Of a DNA stretch of 45,076 bases, positions 1 to 7,634 are shown in pieces. Numbering within the stretch: position 1 is the stretch's first letter; each line of letters begins with the position of its first letter. The notes beneath the pieces were generated by a model. It saw nothing but the letters and a program-made list of their open reading frames with translations, was not told where the DNA came from and made no database searches. This DNA is from RGEC01 sp964626685 (GTDB lineage Bacteria > Bacteroidota > Bacteroidia > NS11-12g > UBA955): positions 1-45,076 of the forward strand of contig CAZVJY010000013.1 in NCBI GenBank assembly GCA_964626685.1, read 5' to 3'. The translations under genes and the position numbers were made by a program.

Positions 1-2
1 CA

Positions 3-176
3 GACGGCAAAGTTGGCTTTGTGGTAGCCCCTAAACCTGCCGACATCGCCGATGGGATTGCCCGTTTCTTCAATGAAAACAGAGCCGCCGAATTTATCGG
101 CAACATGGAGGAAGCCAAAGCTCCGTTTAGCTGGGAGCGTTTGGTTGATAGCTTAAGCAGAATTGCTTTCTCCTGA
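3..176 (+). CDS. Glycosyltransferase, C-terminal fragment (partial at window start)
   Basis: An open frame enters from the left edge and stops at TGA 174-176, leaving 57 residues. The tail contains GFVVAPKPADIADGI, then FFNENRAAEFI, and near the end FSWERLVDSL. This is the usual end of GT-B fold (GT4-type) glycosyltransferases, where the nucleotide-sugar half finishes with a helix carrying the F-S/T-W motif. In that family the region follows the E-x7-E sugar-nucleotide motif, which would lie upstream of the window. Donor and acceptor cannot be inferred. No terminator is visible after the stop. Confidence 0.6.
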   Translation, partial: DGKVGFVVAPKPADIADGIARFFNENRAAEFIGNMEEAKAPFSWERLVDSLSRIAFS

Positions 177-261
177 AGCGGGAATTCCATCATTCTGTCA
201 AAATCAGGTAAACTTACCATAACAAAGAGTCATTCAACAGAAGAAACAGTAAACACCAGGT

Positions 262-269
262 TAAATTTG
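262..269 (+). promoter_or_regulatory. Possible Bacteroidota -7 element (TAAATTTG)
   Basis: TAAATTTG fits the Bacteroidota -7 consensus TAnnTTTG about 60 bases upstream of the small secreted-protein gene. No clear -33 TTG lies at the expected distance, so this is a weak call. Confidence 0.35.
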
Positions 270-330
270 CAGTACCAAATTTTGGGTAAACACTTTTAAT
301 AACACTCACATTTAATAACCAAATCATCTC

Positions 331-654
331 ATGAAGAAACAACTATTGGGTTTCATCCTTGGCGCAAGCGTAACAATTCTTTTGGCATTTAAAGCTGCAG
401 AATACATACCCAATGAAGCCACTGCAGAAGTTAAGAAAATTGATGGGGTTTATATTTTCACCGACAGCAGGCCTGTCATGCCCTACGACACCCTGGGTGT
501 AGTAGATAGAGGATTTATAACCGGAGCACAATATGAATCCATCAAATCAAATTTGATAAAAAGAGCAAGAAAAAGACATCCAAATGCCGATGGTTTGATC
601 CTGTATTTGACCAATATTGGAATTGATAAGTGCGTGGCTATAAAGTTTAAATAA
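331..654 (+). CDS. Small secreted or membrane-anchored hypothetical protein
   Basis: The product has 107 residues. Residues 1-22 form a basic start followed by a hydrophobic stretch (KKQLLGFILGASVTILLAF), which looks like an uncleaved signal anchor or signal peptide. The rest is a compact alpha/beta segment with VYIFTDSRPVMPYDTLG and, near the end, a helix ending in PNADGLILYLTN. A 'GADGLI'-type helix-strand of this sort occurs in small Bacteroidota envelope proteins of unknown role. I do not recognise a named family. The ATG at 331 is the only reasonable start; there is no Shine-Dalgarno sequence, as usual for the phylum. The gene stands alone between the glycosyltransferase and tRNA-Ser. 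Confidence 0.65.
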   Translation: MKKQLLGFILGASVTILLAFKAAEYIPNEATAEVKKIDGVYIFTDSRPVMPYDTLGVVDRGFITGAQYESIKSNLIKRARKRHPNADGLILYLTNIGIDKCVAIKFK

Positions 655-896
655 GGATTACTACACGCTGAACAACTGACGGATGGATTCTAATAGTACA
701 TAGCGATATTTTTCGGTAAGAACTATAATATATCCACAACAATCCGCTGCAGGAAAGATGGAAACTAACAACACGACCCGAGGTGAACTCAGCTCTGCAA
801 GCAGCTATCTGACCGGTAAACCCAGGTTCTAATTCCTAAAATTATGGGAATTATAAGACAAAGGTTGCTCCAAATGTACTAATTTTGCACACCCAG
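655..896. other. Intergenic, no gene seen
   Basis: This stretch holds no convincing reading frame. The only structures noticed are a short AATTCC/GGAATT inverted repeat near 831-853 and the -7-like element just before the tRNA. Confidence 0.5.
880..887 (+). promoter_or_regulatory. -7 element of the tRNA-Ser promoter (TAATTTTG)
   Basis: TAATTTTG matches TAnnTTTG and ends nine bases before the mature tRNA 5' end. Transcription would therefore start only a few bases upstream of the tRNA, leaving a very short 5' leader. No good -33 TTG was found at the right spacing. Confidence 0.5.
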
Positions 897-987
897 GGAG
901 AGGTGTCCGAGTGGTTGAAGGAGCACGCCTGGAAAGTGTGTATAGGTCAAAAGCCTATCGCGGGTTCGAATCCCGCCCTCTCCGCCA
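897..987 (+). tRNA. tRNA-Ser (anticodon GGA), CCA encoded
   Basis: The acceptor stem GGAGAGG pairs with CCTCTCC, followed by discriminator G at 984 and an encoded CCA at 985-987. The anticodon arm CACGC-CTGGAAA-GTGTG gives anticodon GGA (reads UCC/UCU). A long variable arm, as required for serine tRNA, precedes the T arm GGGTTCGAATCCC. A terminator follows 14 bases after the CCA, so the gene is a single-tRNA unit. Confidence 0.96.
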
Positions 988-1001
988 AACTCATACAAAA
1001 G

Positions 1002-1023
1002 CCCGGCAATAGCCGGGTTTTTT
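1002..1023 (+). terminator. Rho-independent terminator of tRNA-Ser
   Basis: CCCGGC-AATA-GCCGGG forms a six-pair GC-only stem followed directly by six T residues. Confidence 0.9.
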
Positions 1024-1327
1024 ATTTCCGTACAGCGAACCAATCTTGCTTGTGTGAGCATGGGGAAATAAAAAACGCAGCTGCTAAAAACAGGCTGTTC
1101 TTTAGTTTGACTTTATAGCTTCCTCAGTTTCTATTGAGTCACGTCTCGGCTGAGCTGGACGAGAGGAGAGAGCAATCCTGTTCCTTTATTAAAAGCGTAT
1201 AGACAAGAATTAAAGGGCGGTTGCTTTGCATTCCGCATACCCAGCATGAAAATAAGCCATTCAGTGGCAGGGTTTTCAGATACAATAATAAATTAATAAT
1301 TATATTTGAATCCAAGAAATACTTGTT
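1024..1327. other. Intergenic between tRNA-Ser and the AT-rich gene
   Basis: No coding region or RNA gene was recognised. The only supported element is a -7-like TATATTTG at 1301-1308. There is no obvious duplicate of the tRNA-Ser 3' end that would mark an attachment site. Confidence 0.5.
1301..1308 (+). promoter_or_regulatory. Bacteroidota -7 element (TATATTTG)
   Basis: TATATTTG is a perfect TAnnTTTG match 19 bases before the ATG at 1328. That would leave a leader of roughly 15 bases. No clear -33 element is visible. Confidence 0.55.
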
Positions 1328-3874
1328 ATGAATACTACCCTTATATTAAAAAGCCTCAACATTAAAGTATATATTACTCTATTTTTTGTCTTTTCAATCA
1401 ACATTGATGTATCATTATTTGCTCAGAAAATCCTAAGTAAAGCAATTCCAAATATTGCTTTAGAGAAAATCAATGCATCGACAATCAGCAATCCCATCGA
1501 TAAAGCCAAATCTACCGAAACTTTTAAGGAAAAAACAATTAATACAATCAGTCAATCCAGCGCTCCAGCGGTTAGAAATAAAGGCATTGTTTTCTATCAG
1601 ACTAAAAACCTCAACACCACCACTTTCAGGGATGGGACACCTATTTCAGAGGCTAAATCTGCCGATGAATGGATACGATTTAATAGCTTAAAAATTCCAG
1701 CTTATTGTCATTACAAATTCGACAGCAGTGACAGCCAAAATTATGGTAAGCTATATAATTACTGGGCTGTAACAAACAGCAAACAAATCACACCAAATGG
1801 ATGGCACATCCCCAATAAATTCGAATTTCTAAAGGTTGTGGGTAATGCAAACGAAATCCCTGACCAAACACTTAAAACCAATGGTAATTTGGTAATAGGA
1901 AGTCAAATTTGCGACCCCTCTCGTCAGTCATTCACCATGTACACATCAGATGGAATTATTCAATTAGCAGCAAGTTATTGTTCAAAAGAAGGAAAGTTTT
2001 ACAATACCCCATATTCCGCTAGACCAGATTATGTAAAATGGGGTGGTGCCTGGTGGACTAGCAATCATTACTACAACGAATACAAAAAAACTAAAAATCC
2101 AATCATACTAAAGGTATCTTCAGATATTGTAGGCAACGCCGTGGAAACATCTTTTGGTATTGCTCAGCAAGATGAAGGATATTCGATCGTTTGCTTTAAA
2201 GATTACCCTATCGACCCTGCAGATAGTATTGAGCAATTGAAACAAATTCCCATTTCAAAATCTACAATTTCACAGAAACTTAAAATAATTGACTCTTTTA
2301 CTTACGGCCCCAATACAACAACTGTTTTTGGCCGAAACAAGGTTTTGATTTATGCCATGGATTCTATTGTCTATGCTGATTTCCTAACTTTGGGAAGTGG
2401 CTATTTAAATACGTATATCAAGTTTGGCACTGAATCGGATTATTATAAAAATGCCAAATTAAAAACCCTCATAGATTATAGCATCCAGAGTGGACTTTTT
2501 TTATCTAAAATGCCGAATATTGATTGGCCTAACAACAGAATTACGACTTTGGACAGAACGCTATCAAGTGAGTTTAGGCAATTTGATGTGCTGATTGATT
2601 TAAGTGTTCTACCTCCAGGAAATGAGTACCAATTGAACATTCCCGAATTAAATATAAATCTTAATTTAACACATAATTCAACAGATTTCATTAAGTTCAA
2701 TATTGACACTTCCTTCATTAATGCATTTAATCAATTGCAGTTTGACAAATTAAGTGCGAACCAGGCTAGCAAAAAATTCAGTATGGAAATTAATTGCCCA
2801 CCCGGTAAATATTATATTGGTAACAATAAAATCTTCCCAATTACAAATGCAAAACAGAACGCATGGCCAAGTGAACAAAGCAATTGTAATTATTCTCAGG
2901 TAAAGAACGAAATCGTTAATTTAAAATCAGACCTAAGTATCAACTTTATCAAAATTAACCAAGTCATTCATGAGTTGTACAAACCAACCCTTGATTCACT
3001 GCTAATGATTGGCCAGTTTATAGAAGCCAATGCGTTGTATGATAATCATTTGATTTATTGCCTGCCTAAATACTTCAAAACAACCGAGGAGAACTGGCCT
3101 ACTATATGGCTAAAGCACAAACCTAAATTCGAAGAGTCGTTAAAGTCCAGGATTTACTTTTTGAGCAAAAATCCCGGGTTATTTGTAAATGCATTTAAAA
3201 GTGCAAACACCAAAAATAAAATGGTAATGAAGAAAGTTTATTACCGAATTGGCTTTTTATCCGATACTATTTCTAAAATTCTTGTTGCTGAAAATAGCAG
3301 AACCTACAATGATTTCTTAATTACCTCATTGTTACAAAGCACGATTGGTATAAAATATTTCGAAAAAATAGGAGCTGATTTTGAGCTTTATAATCCCAAC
3401 AGCCCCATATTATTTAATTTTAAAGATTTGGCACTACCGGCAGCTCAAAATATTGCTGATCCTGACATACAGGAGCCTTTGAAACTAATAAATATGGCAA
3501 TTGCATTGCAACCAGCCAATCCAATTGGTTATTTATATCGCTCTAAATTTACTGGCTGCAAAAAATATCAAATATACCATGACGCCTGCACTGTAAGCGA
3601 TTGGTGCATTAATTGTAAAGATCTACAGCAGGCATTTAAACTTGACAACAACAAAACAAAAACACCTTCATTTGCTGATGAACTAATAATTAGGGGCGAG
3701 GTGGTTTCTGACAATTACTTTGAAACTTTCTACATCATGAATTGTGTTGAATGTCAACTATGCTTCTATAATATTTGTGGTGGTAATGGAAAAAGTAAAG
3801 GCACACAAACAGGCAGTCGTGGTGGAAAATACTATATTAACAGCAATGGCAATAAAACCTATATTAAAAAATAG
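1328..3874 (+). CDS. Secreted FISUMP-domain protein with C-terminal PBCV-type basic adaptor motif
   Basis: The product has 848 residues. Residues 1-32 look like a signal peptide (hydrophobic ITLFFVFSINIDVSLFA). Residues about 90-292 match the Fibrobacter succinogenes major paralogous domain (FISUMP): NLNTTTFRDGTPI, YGKLYNYWAV, GWHIPNKFEF, then WGGAWWTSNHY and SIVCFKD. The middle 400 residues are unrecognised. A short TPR-like helix pair (AIALQPANPIGYLYRSKF) follows near residue 730, and then a cysteine-rich part (DWCINCKDLQQAF, CVECQLCFYNIC). The last 23 residues (SRGGKYYINSNGNKTYIKK) resemble the PBCV-specific basic adaptor motif. The gene is visibly more AT-rich than the rest of the window and follows a tRNA gene, which hints at transfer. 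Function is unknown; FISUMP proteins are usually surface or lipoprotein-like in this phylum. Convincing as a gene, weak as a function. Confidence 0.75.
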   Translation: MNTTLILKSLNIKVYITLFFVFSINIDVSLFAQKILSKAIPNIALEKINASTISNPIDKAKSTETFKEKTINTISQSSAPAVRNKGIVFYQTKNLNTTTFRDGTPISEAKSADEWIRFNSLKIPAYCHYKFDSSDSQNYGKLYNYWAVTNSKQITPNGWHIPNKFEFLKVVGNANEIPDQTLKTNGNLVIGSQICDPSRQSFTMYTSDGIIQLAASYCSKEGKFYNTPYSARPDYVKWGGAWWTSNHYYNEYKKTKNPIILKVSSDIVGNAVETSFGIAQQDEGYSIVCFKDYPIDPADSIEQLKQIPISKSTISQKLKIIDSFTYGPNTTTVFGRNKVLIYAMDSIVYADFLTLGSGYLNTYIKFGTESDYYKNAKLKTLIDYSIQSGLFLSKMPNIDWPNNRITTLDRTLSSEFRQFDVLIDLSVLPPGNEYQLNIPELNINLNLTHNSTDFIKFNIDTSFINAFNQLQFDKLSANQASKKFSMEINCPPGKYYIGNNKIFPITNAKQNAWPSEQSNCNYSQVKNEIVNLKSDLSINFIKINQVIHELYKPTLDSLLMIGQFIEANALYDNHLIYCLPKYFKTTEENWPTIWLKHKPKFEESLKSRIYFLSKNPGLFVNAFKSANTKNKMVMKKVYYRIGFLSDTISKILVAENSRTYNDFLITSLLQSTIGIKYFEKIGADFELYNPNSPILFNFKDLALPAAQNIADPDIQEPLKLINMAIALQPANPIGYLYRSKFTGCKKYQIYHDACTVSDWCINCKDLQQAFKLDNNKTKTPSFADELIIRGEVVSDNYFETFYIMNCVECQLCFYNICGGNGKSKGTQTGSRGGKYYINSNGNKTYIKK

Positions 3875-4011
3875 CCAATCCCCCCCAACCATTATTGGAC
3901 ATGTTTATATCTGCGGCCTATAGGCAGCGTGGTAGATCTCGCTGCGCAAAGACCAACCACGGGAAAAACCGCGAACCAACCAATAAACCATTAAAATATT
4001 AGACTATTAAA

Positions 4012-4791
4012 TCAAACCCCATCCAACCCAAACAACCGCTTCGCATTCTCCGTCGTTACCCTGCCAATTTCCGCCAGCCCCTGCCCTCTCAGTTCGGCGA
4101 GGAAAGCAGCCACGTGGTAAACATAGCCCGGCTCGTTGCGCTTGCCCCTGTGTGGTACGGGCGGTAAATACGGCGCGTCAGTTTCCAGAATAATATGCTC
4201 AAGATCGATGTGCTTCACCACCTCGGCAATGCCTGCATTTTTAAAGGTCAAAACACCGCCAATTCCCAGCATCATGTTCAATTTGATGGCACGTGTAGCC
4301 TGCTCCATACTGCCGCTGAAACAATGCAGCACACCACGCAGGTTGGTTCCTTTGTATTCTGCTAGCACATCCAATGTTTTATCCGTGCTGTCGCGGGTGT
4401 GAAGCACCACAGGCAAATCGCGTTCAATCGCAAATTCAATCTGCCGTTTCAGCGCCAGCACCTGACGATCCAGCGTGGTTTTATCCCAGTATAAATCCAG
4501 CCCTATTTCGCCTACCGCTATGTATTTTCTATTGTCAAACCATGCCAGCAATCGGTCCAGTTCCTGCTCCCAGTCTTCTTCCACATCGCAGGGATGCAAA
4601 CCCATCATGGGAATGCAGTAGCCGGGATAGGTATCTGCCAGGTGGTGCAAACGGTCCACCGTTTCTTCATCCACATTGGGCATTAAAATCTGCTGAACGC
4701 CCTGCCTTTTGGCCGACTGTATTACTTCGTCCAGATCTGCATCGAAATGCTTCAAATACACATGGCAATGCGTATCAATCAGGCTCACCAT
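4012..4791 (-). CDS. tatD: TatD family metal-dependent hydrolase (DNase)
   Basis: The product has 259 residues, the full TatD length. Metal ligands of the TIM-barrel amidohydrolase fold are all present: H8 and H10 in DTHCH, E95 in VGEIGLD, H131 in HTRD, H156 in HCFSG, and D205 in ETDAPYL. Characterised TatD enzymes are Mg/Mn-dependent 3'-5' exonucleases or DNases in the cytosol, linked to DNA repair and turnover. Its ATG overlaps the end of the upstream enoyl-CoA hydratase gene by seven bases, so the two are co-transcribed. It is the last gene of the run that begins with the acidic protein at 8471. No clear terminator follows; the 137 bases to the next gene hold only weak inverted repeats. 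Confidence 0.93.
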   Translation of the reverse strand: MVSLIDTHCHVYLKHFDADLDEVIQSAKRQGVQQILMPNVDEETVDRLHHLADTYPGYCIPMMGLHPCDVEEDWEQELDRLLAWFDNRKYIAVGEIGLDLYWDKTTLDRQVLALKRQIEFAIERDLPVVLHTRDSTDKTLDVLAEYKGTNLRGVLHCFSGSMEQATRAIKLNMMLGIGGVLTFKNAGIAEVVKHIDLEHIILETDAPYLPPVPHRGKRNEPGYVYHVAAFLAELRGQGLAEIGRVTTENAKRLFGLDGV

Positions 4792-5558
4792 TTGATTTTC
4801 TCCTTGTTCAAAAAGGAATCTATACCCTTAATACAATCGGCGCTGCCACGGGCCTCCGCATTGAGCGAGGCGGCATATTCCAGCGCTTCATCCATGGGCA
4901 TTCCGGGCAGTTTGCGAAGCAATTGCTTGATATAACTTACCGAGCCGCCTGAAGTGGTATCGCAAAGCTGTTCGGCAAATGCCGAAACCTCCTGTGCAAT
5001 GTGGTCATCGGAAACCACCTTATTCACCAGCCCCAGCGTATGCGCTTCTTCAGCGGCAATCACTTTTCCGGTTAGCAACAGCTCACGCATGTGATGACCG
5101 GCAATTCTATACTGCAGATACACAGCCACCAGCGCCGGTACAAACCCAATCTTACTTTCGGTGTAGCCAAAGGTAGCTTCAGGTGTGGCATAGCAAAAAT
5201 CGCAGAGTGTGGCAAGACCGCATCCGCCTGCCAGCGCCGGACCTTCAACCTGTGAAATAAACACCTTGTTGCCGCGGTGAATCAAGTCAAACAAATCACG
5301 CAGGCGGCGGGAATCAGCCAGGTTCTCCTCGCGGCTGAAATGCCTGAGTTCCTGCAAATAGGCCAGATCGGCACCCGCACAAAAGGGCTTGTCTGCCGAT
5401 TTAAGCACAATCACTTTTACGGCATCATCGTGCAGTAAATGCTGAATGGCAGCGGTAAGTTCGCCCACCAGCTGCGGACTCAGTGCATTGCGTTTTTCGG
5501 GGCGGTTGAGCACCACATACCCCACGCGGTTTTTGATTTCGGTTATAACCAGTTCCAC
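4785..5558 (-). CDS. Enoyl-CoA hydratase/isomerase family protein
   Basis: The crotonase-fold product has 257 residues from the GTG at 5558. LNRPEKRNALS, the oxyanion-hole segments PFCAGADL and GPALAGGCGLA, and both usual catalytic glutamates (in GYTESKIG and in MRELLLTG) are present, so it should be a working hydratase, possibly of the methylglutaconyl-CoA type. The frame is open up to an ATG at 5591, but I choose GTG 5558 for two reasons: homologues begin at this VELVITEI strand, and a strong promoter -7 element (5563-5570) ends four bases before the GTG, so the ATG would lie upstream of the transcript start. The GTG would be essentially leaderless. It precedes and overlaps tatD. Confidence 0.88.
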   Translation of the reverse strand: MELVITEIKNRVGYVVLNRPEKRNALSPQLVGELTAAIQHLLHDDAVKVIVLKSADKPFCAGADLAYLQELRHFSREENLADSRRLRDLFDLIHRGNKVFISQVEGPALAGGCGLATLCDFCYATPEATFGYTESKIGFVPALVAVYLQYRIAGHHMRELLLTGKVIAAEEAHTLGLVNKVVSDDHIAQEVSAFAEQLCDTTSGGSVSYIKQLLRKLPGMPMDEALEYAASLNAEARGSADCIKGIDSFLNKEKIKW

Positions 5559-5562
5559 AGCA

Positions 5563-5591
5563 CAAAGGTAATTAACCCTGTTTGAATCCAA
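5563..5591 (-). promoter_or_regulatory. Leaderless-type promoter of the enoyl-CoA hydratase gene
   Basis: On the minus strand TTG (5591-5589) is followed after 18 bases by TACCTTTG (5570-5563), a near-ideal Bacteroidota -33/-7 pair. The -7 element is followed by TGCT and then the GTG start codon, which predicts a transcript beginning at or next to the start codon. The promoter is inside the comEC-to-hydratase gap, so hydratase and tatD can be expressed separately from comEC. Confidence 0.75.
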
Positions 5592-5599
5592 CGCAGGTC

Positions 5600-7621
5600 T
5601 TAATCATAGGGTAAAACCACAAATTCGTTTTTCAGCAATTTCACATCTTTTGCTTCCAAAAAACGGCGGTAGGATTGACGCGACAGGTTTTGTGTCGCCA
5701 TCAACGCCGAAGTATCGGGCAACCACAAAAGATTTGCCAACGGCTTTCCGTTTTGATACAGACAACTGCTCCTGCTGCCGTGCTTCCAGGTTCTGTTTTC
5801 CGGCAAAGACACCAAACTTCCCGGCTCATAAAAATGCCAGTGAACCTCCCTGATTCTATGGGCATTTTCGTAATTGCGCATCAGCTGCCGCAATGTATCC
5901 GCTCTGCCATCGGTGATGGGTGGCGAAAGCACATCCATTCTTTGTCCAGTCTTAACTACCGCGGCCATTATTCCGCGGTTTTCAAATACAATTACCTCGT
6001 TTGTCTTTTTTTCAAGCACCCAAAACCATGTTCGTTTGCTAAAAAACAACACCAATGCCAGTCCCATCCACAGACTGTTGCGGGCCGTAAAACCCATACA
6101 CAGTGCATATCCAAGAACGAAGACCAACACAAATACCAACAGCATATCCCAGGCATCAAAACCAAAACCCGAAAAGGAAGCACCGGGGATTTTGGCCATG
6201 AACCGCGTGGGCACCATCAAAACATCCAATGCATAAGAAGTTATCCAGGCTAAAAATGCCCCTGCATAAGGTACCCAGCTGAACATTACCACCGCAATAC
6301 CCATAAAAATTACAACCGTGCTCACCGGCACAATGAAAATATTGGCGGGAATGAATAACAGAGGGAAACTTTTAAAGACAAACAGCGTTACCGGCAAGGT
6401 ACCCAATGTGGCGGATATACTCACCAGTGCCAGCTGCCAGGCACCGCGCAGGATCCGGTTTTTGGGCTCATATTTCTCACTTAGCAACGGATAGAAAAAC
6501 AGGATACCCAGCACAGCCTGGTAAGAAAGCTGAAAACCCACATCCAGCAAATCGTGCGGCGAAATAAGGAGTTGTATATAAGCTGCGGCAAACAGCGAGT
6601 TGTAGGTATTGCCCCTTGCACCCAGGAATGTGCGTCCTGCTTCCATGATACTGAACATCAGCGTGGCGCGCACCACCGAAGCCGACAAGCCCGTGAGCAC
6701 TGCATATGCCCACAAAAAAACCAGCACGCTCACACCTTGCCAGAATTTGAGCCGTCCTGGGCGCAGTGAACCCGTAAACAAAAACAGCAGGGCCATATAA
6801 ATCAATCCCACGTGCATGCCCGAAACCGCCAGCACATGGATGGTTCCCGTAATGCTGAATGCCTTTAAATCTTCTTCAGCGATATCGGCTTTGTAACCCA
6901 ATAACAGCGACGACATCAGGGCAGCCTTTTCCGGGCTGAAATACTGAAACAATATCCTGTTGATCGCCTCCACACCCGCATGTGAAGCCTGAATCAACGG
7001 ATTCGGCGATGCATCTACTTTTTCATAACTGCCTTGGGTTAGGTACGCCTGATAGGCAATCTGGCCGGGCCTCAGCACCTTCTTAAACGAAAACGCTTCG
7101 GGGAAAACCTCTTCTGGAATGGGTGTGAGCACATTGGGAATGAGGATTACATCGCCGTATTGGAGGGCAGCCCCCGCAGGATTGCTTTTTTGGTGCCAGT
7201 ACAACAATATTCTACCAGAAGCGACCCGTGAATTCCCTGCGCTGTCCGTTACCTGTAAAACTTCTGCCGTGGCCCGCTGTGAAGCAGTCCTTTGCTGCAA
7301 GGGCTCGGTAACCCTTACATACAAATATCGGATATCTTCATTTTTTACATTCCCGATATTTTCAACCTGAAAAACATGCGTACGGCTCAGGGTGAGTATA
7401 TAACCCAGCAGCAGATTGAGGGCCAATAACAATGGTAGTCTCAGTTTTAGCAAACTTGGCTGCGGCTTTTTCAGCAACAAGAATGTACCTGCTATGATTA
7501 GCAGGAAGAATGCTATCAGTAACGGAGTAAGTAAATTGATATTGGGGTAAGCCAAACCAATCCCCACACCCAAACCCAGCGGCAGCAGCAACCTGAGAAA
7601 GGGAAATGCGCCGGGGTTCAT
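5600..7621 (-). CDS. comEC: ComEC/Rec2 family DNA uptake channel protein
   Basis: The product has 673 residues and many membrane segments. Three or so N-terminal helices are followed by a soluble OB-like DUF4131-type region (about residues 90-200), then the competence domain with the family signature GTIHVLAVSGMHVGL and further helices to about residue 520. ComEC forms the inner-membrane channel that moves single-stranded DNA into the cytosol during transformation. The final 150 residues are soluble but show none of the HxHxDH motif of the metallo-beta-lactamase domain found in long ComEC proteins, so this is the short form. ATG at 7621 lies 13 bases after the acidic protein's stop, suggesting co-transcription. 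A competence role is inferred from family only. Confidence 0.9.
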   Translation of the reverse strand: MNPGAFPFLRLLLPLGLGVGIGLAYPNINLLTPLLIAFFLLIIAGTFLLLKKPQPSLLKLRLPLLLALNLLLGYILTLSRTHVFQVENIGNVKNEDIRYLYVRVTEPLQQRTASQRATAEVLQVTDSAGNSRVASGRILLYWHQKSNPAGAALQYGDVILIPNVLTPIPEEVFPEAFSFKKVLRPGQIAYQAYLTQGSYEKVDASPNPLIQASHAGVEAINRILFQYFSPEKAALMSSLLLGYKADIAEEDLKAFSITGTIHVLAVSGMHVGLIYMALLFLFTGSLRPGRLKFWQGVSVLVFLWAYAVLTGLSASVVRATLMFSIMEAGRTFLGARGNTYNSLFAAAYIQLLISPHDLLDVGFQLSYQAVLGILFFYPLLSEKYEPKNRILRGAWQLALVSISATLGTLPVTLFVFKSFPLLFIPANIFIVPVSTVVIFMGIAVVMFSWVPYAGAFLAWITSYALDVLMVPTRFMAKIPGASFSGFGFDAWDMLLVFVLVFVLGYALCMGFTARNSLWMGLALVLFFSKRTWFWVLEKKTNEVIVFENRGIMAAVVKTGQRMDVLSPPITDGRADTLRQLMRNYENAHRIREVHWHFYEPGSLVSLPENRTWKHGSRSSCLYQNGKPLANLLWLPDTSALMATQNLSRQSYRRFLEAKDVKLLKNEFVVLPYD

Positions 7622-7634
7622 GGCTTACATAAGA

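Noticed and set aside
897..1023. tRNA-Ser as an integration site with flanking repeats
   Set aside because: No copy of the tRNA 3' end was found downstream and no integrase is adjacent; the AT-rich gene remains the only hint.
3875..4011. Terminator or small RNA between the FISUMP gene and tatD
   Set aside because: Several short inverted repeats exist (for example GCAGCG/CGCTGC) but none has a T-run or a convincing stem.
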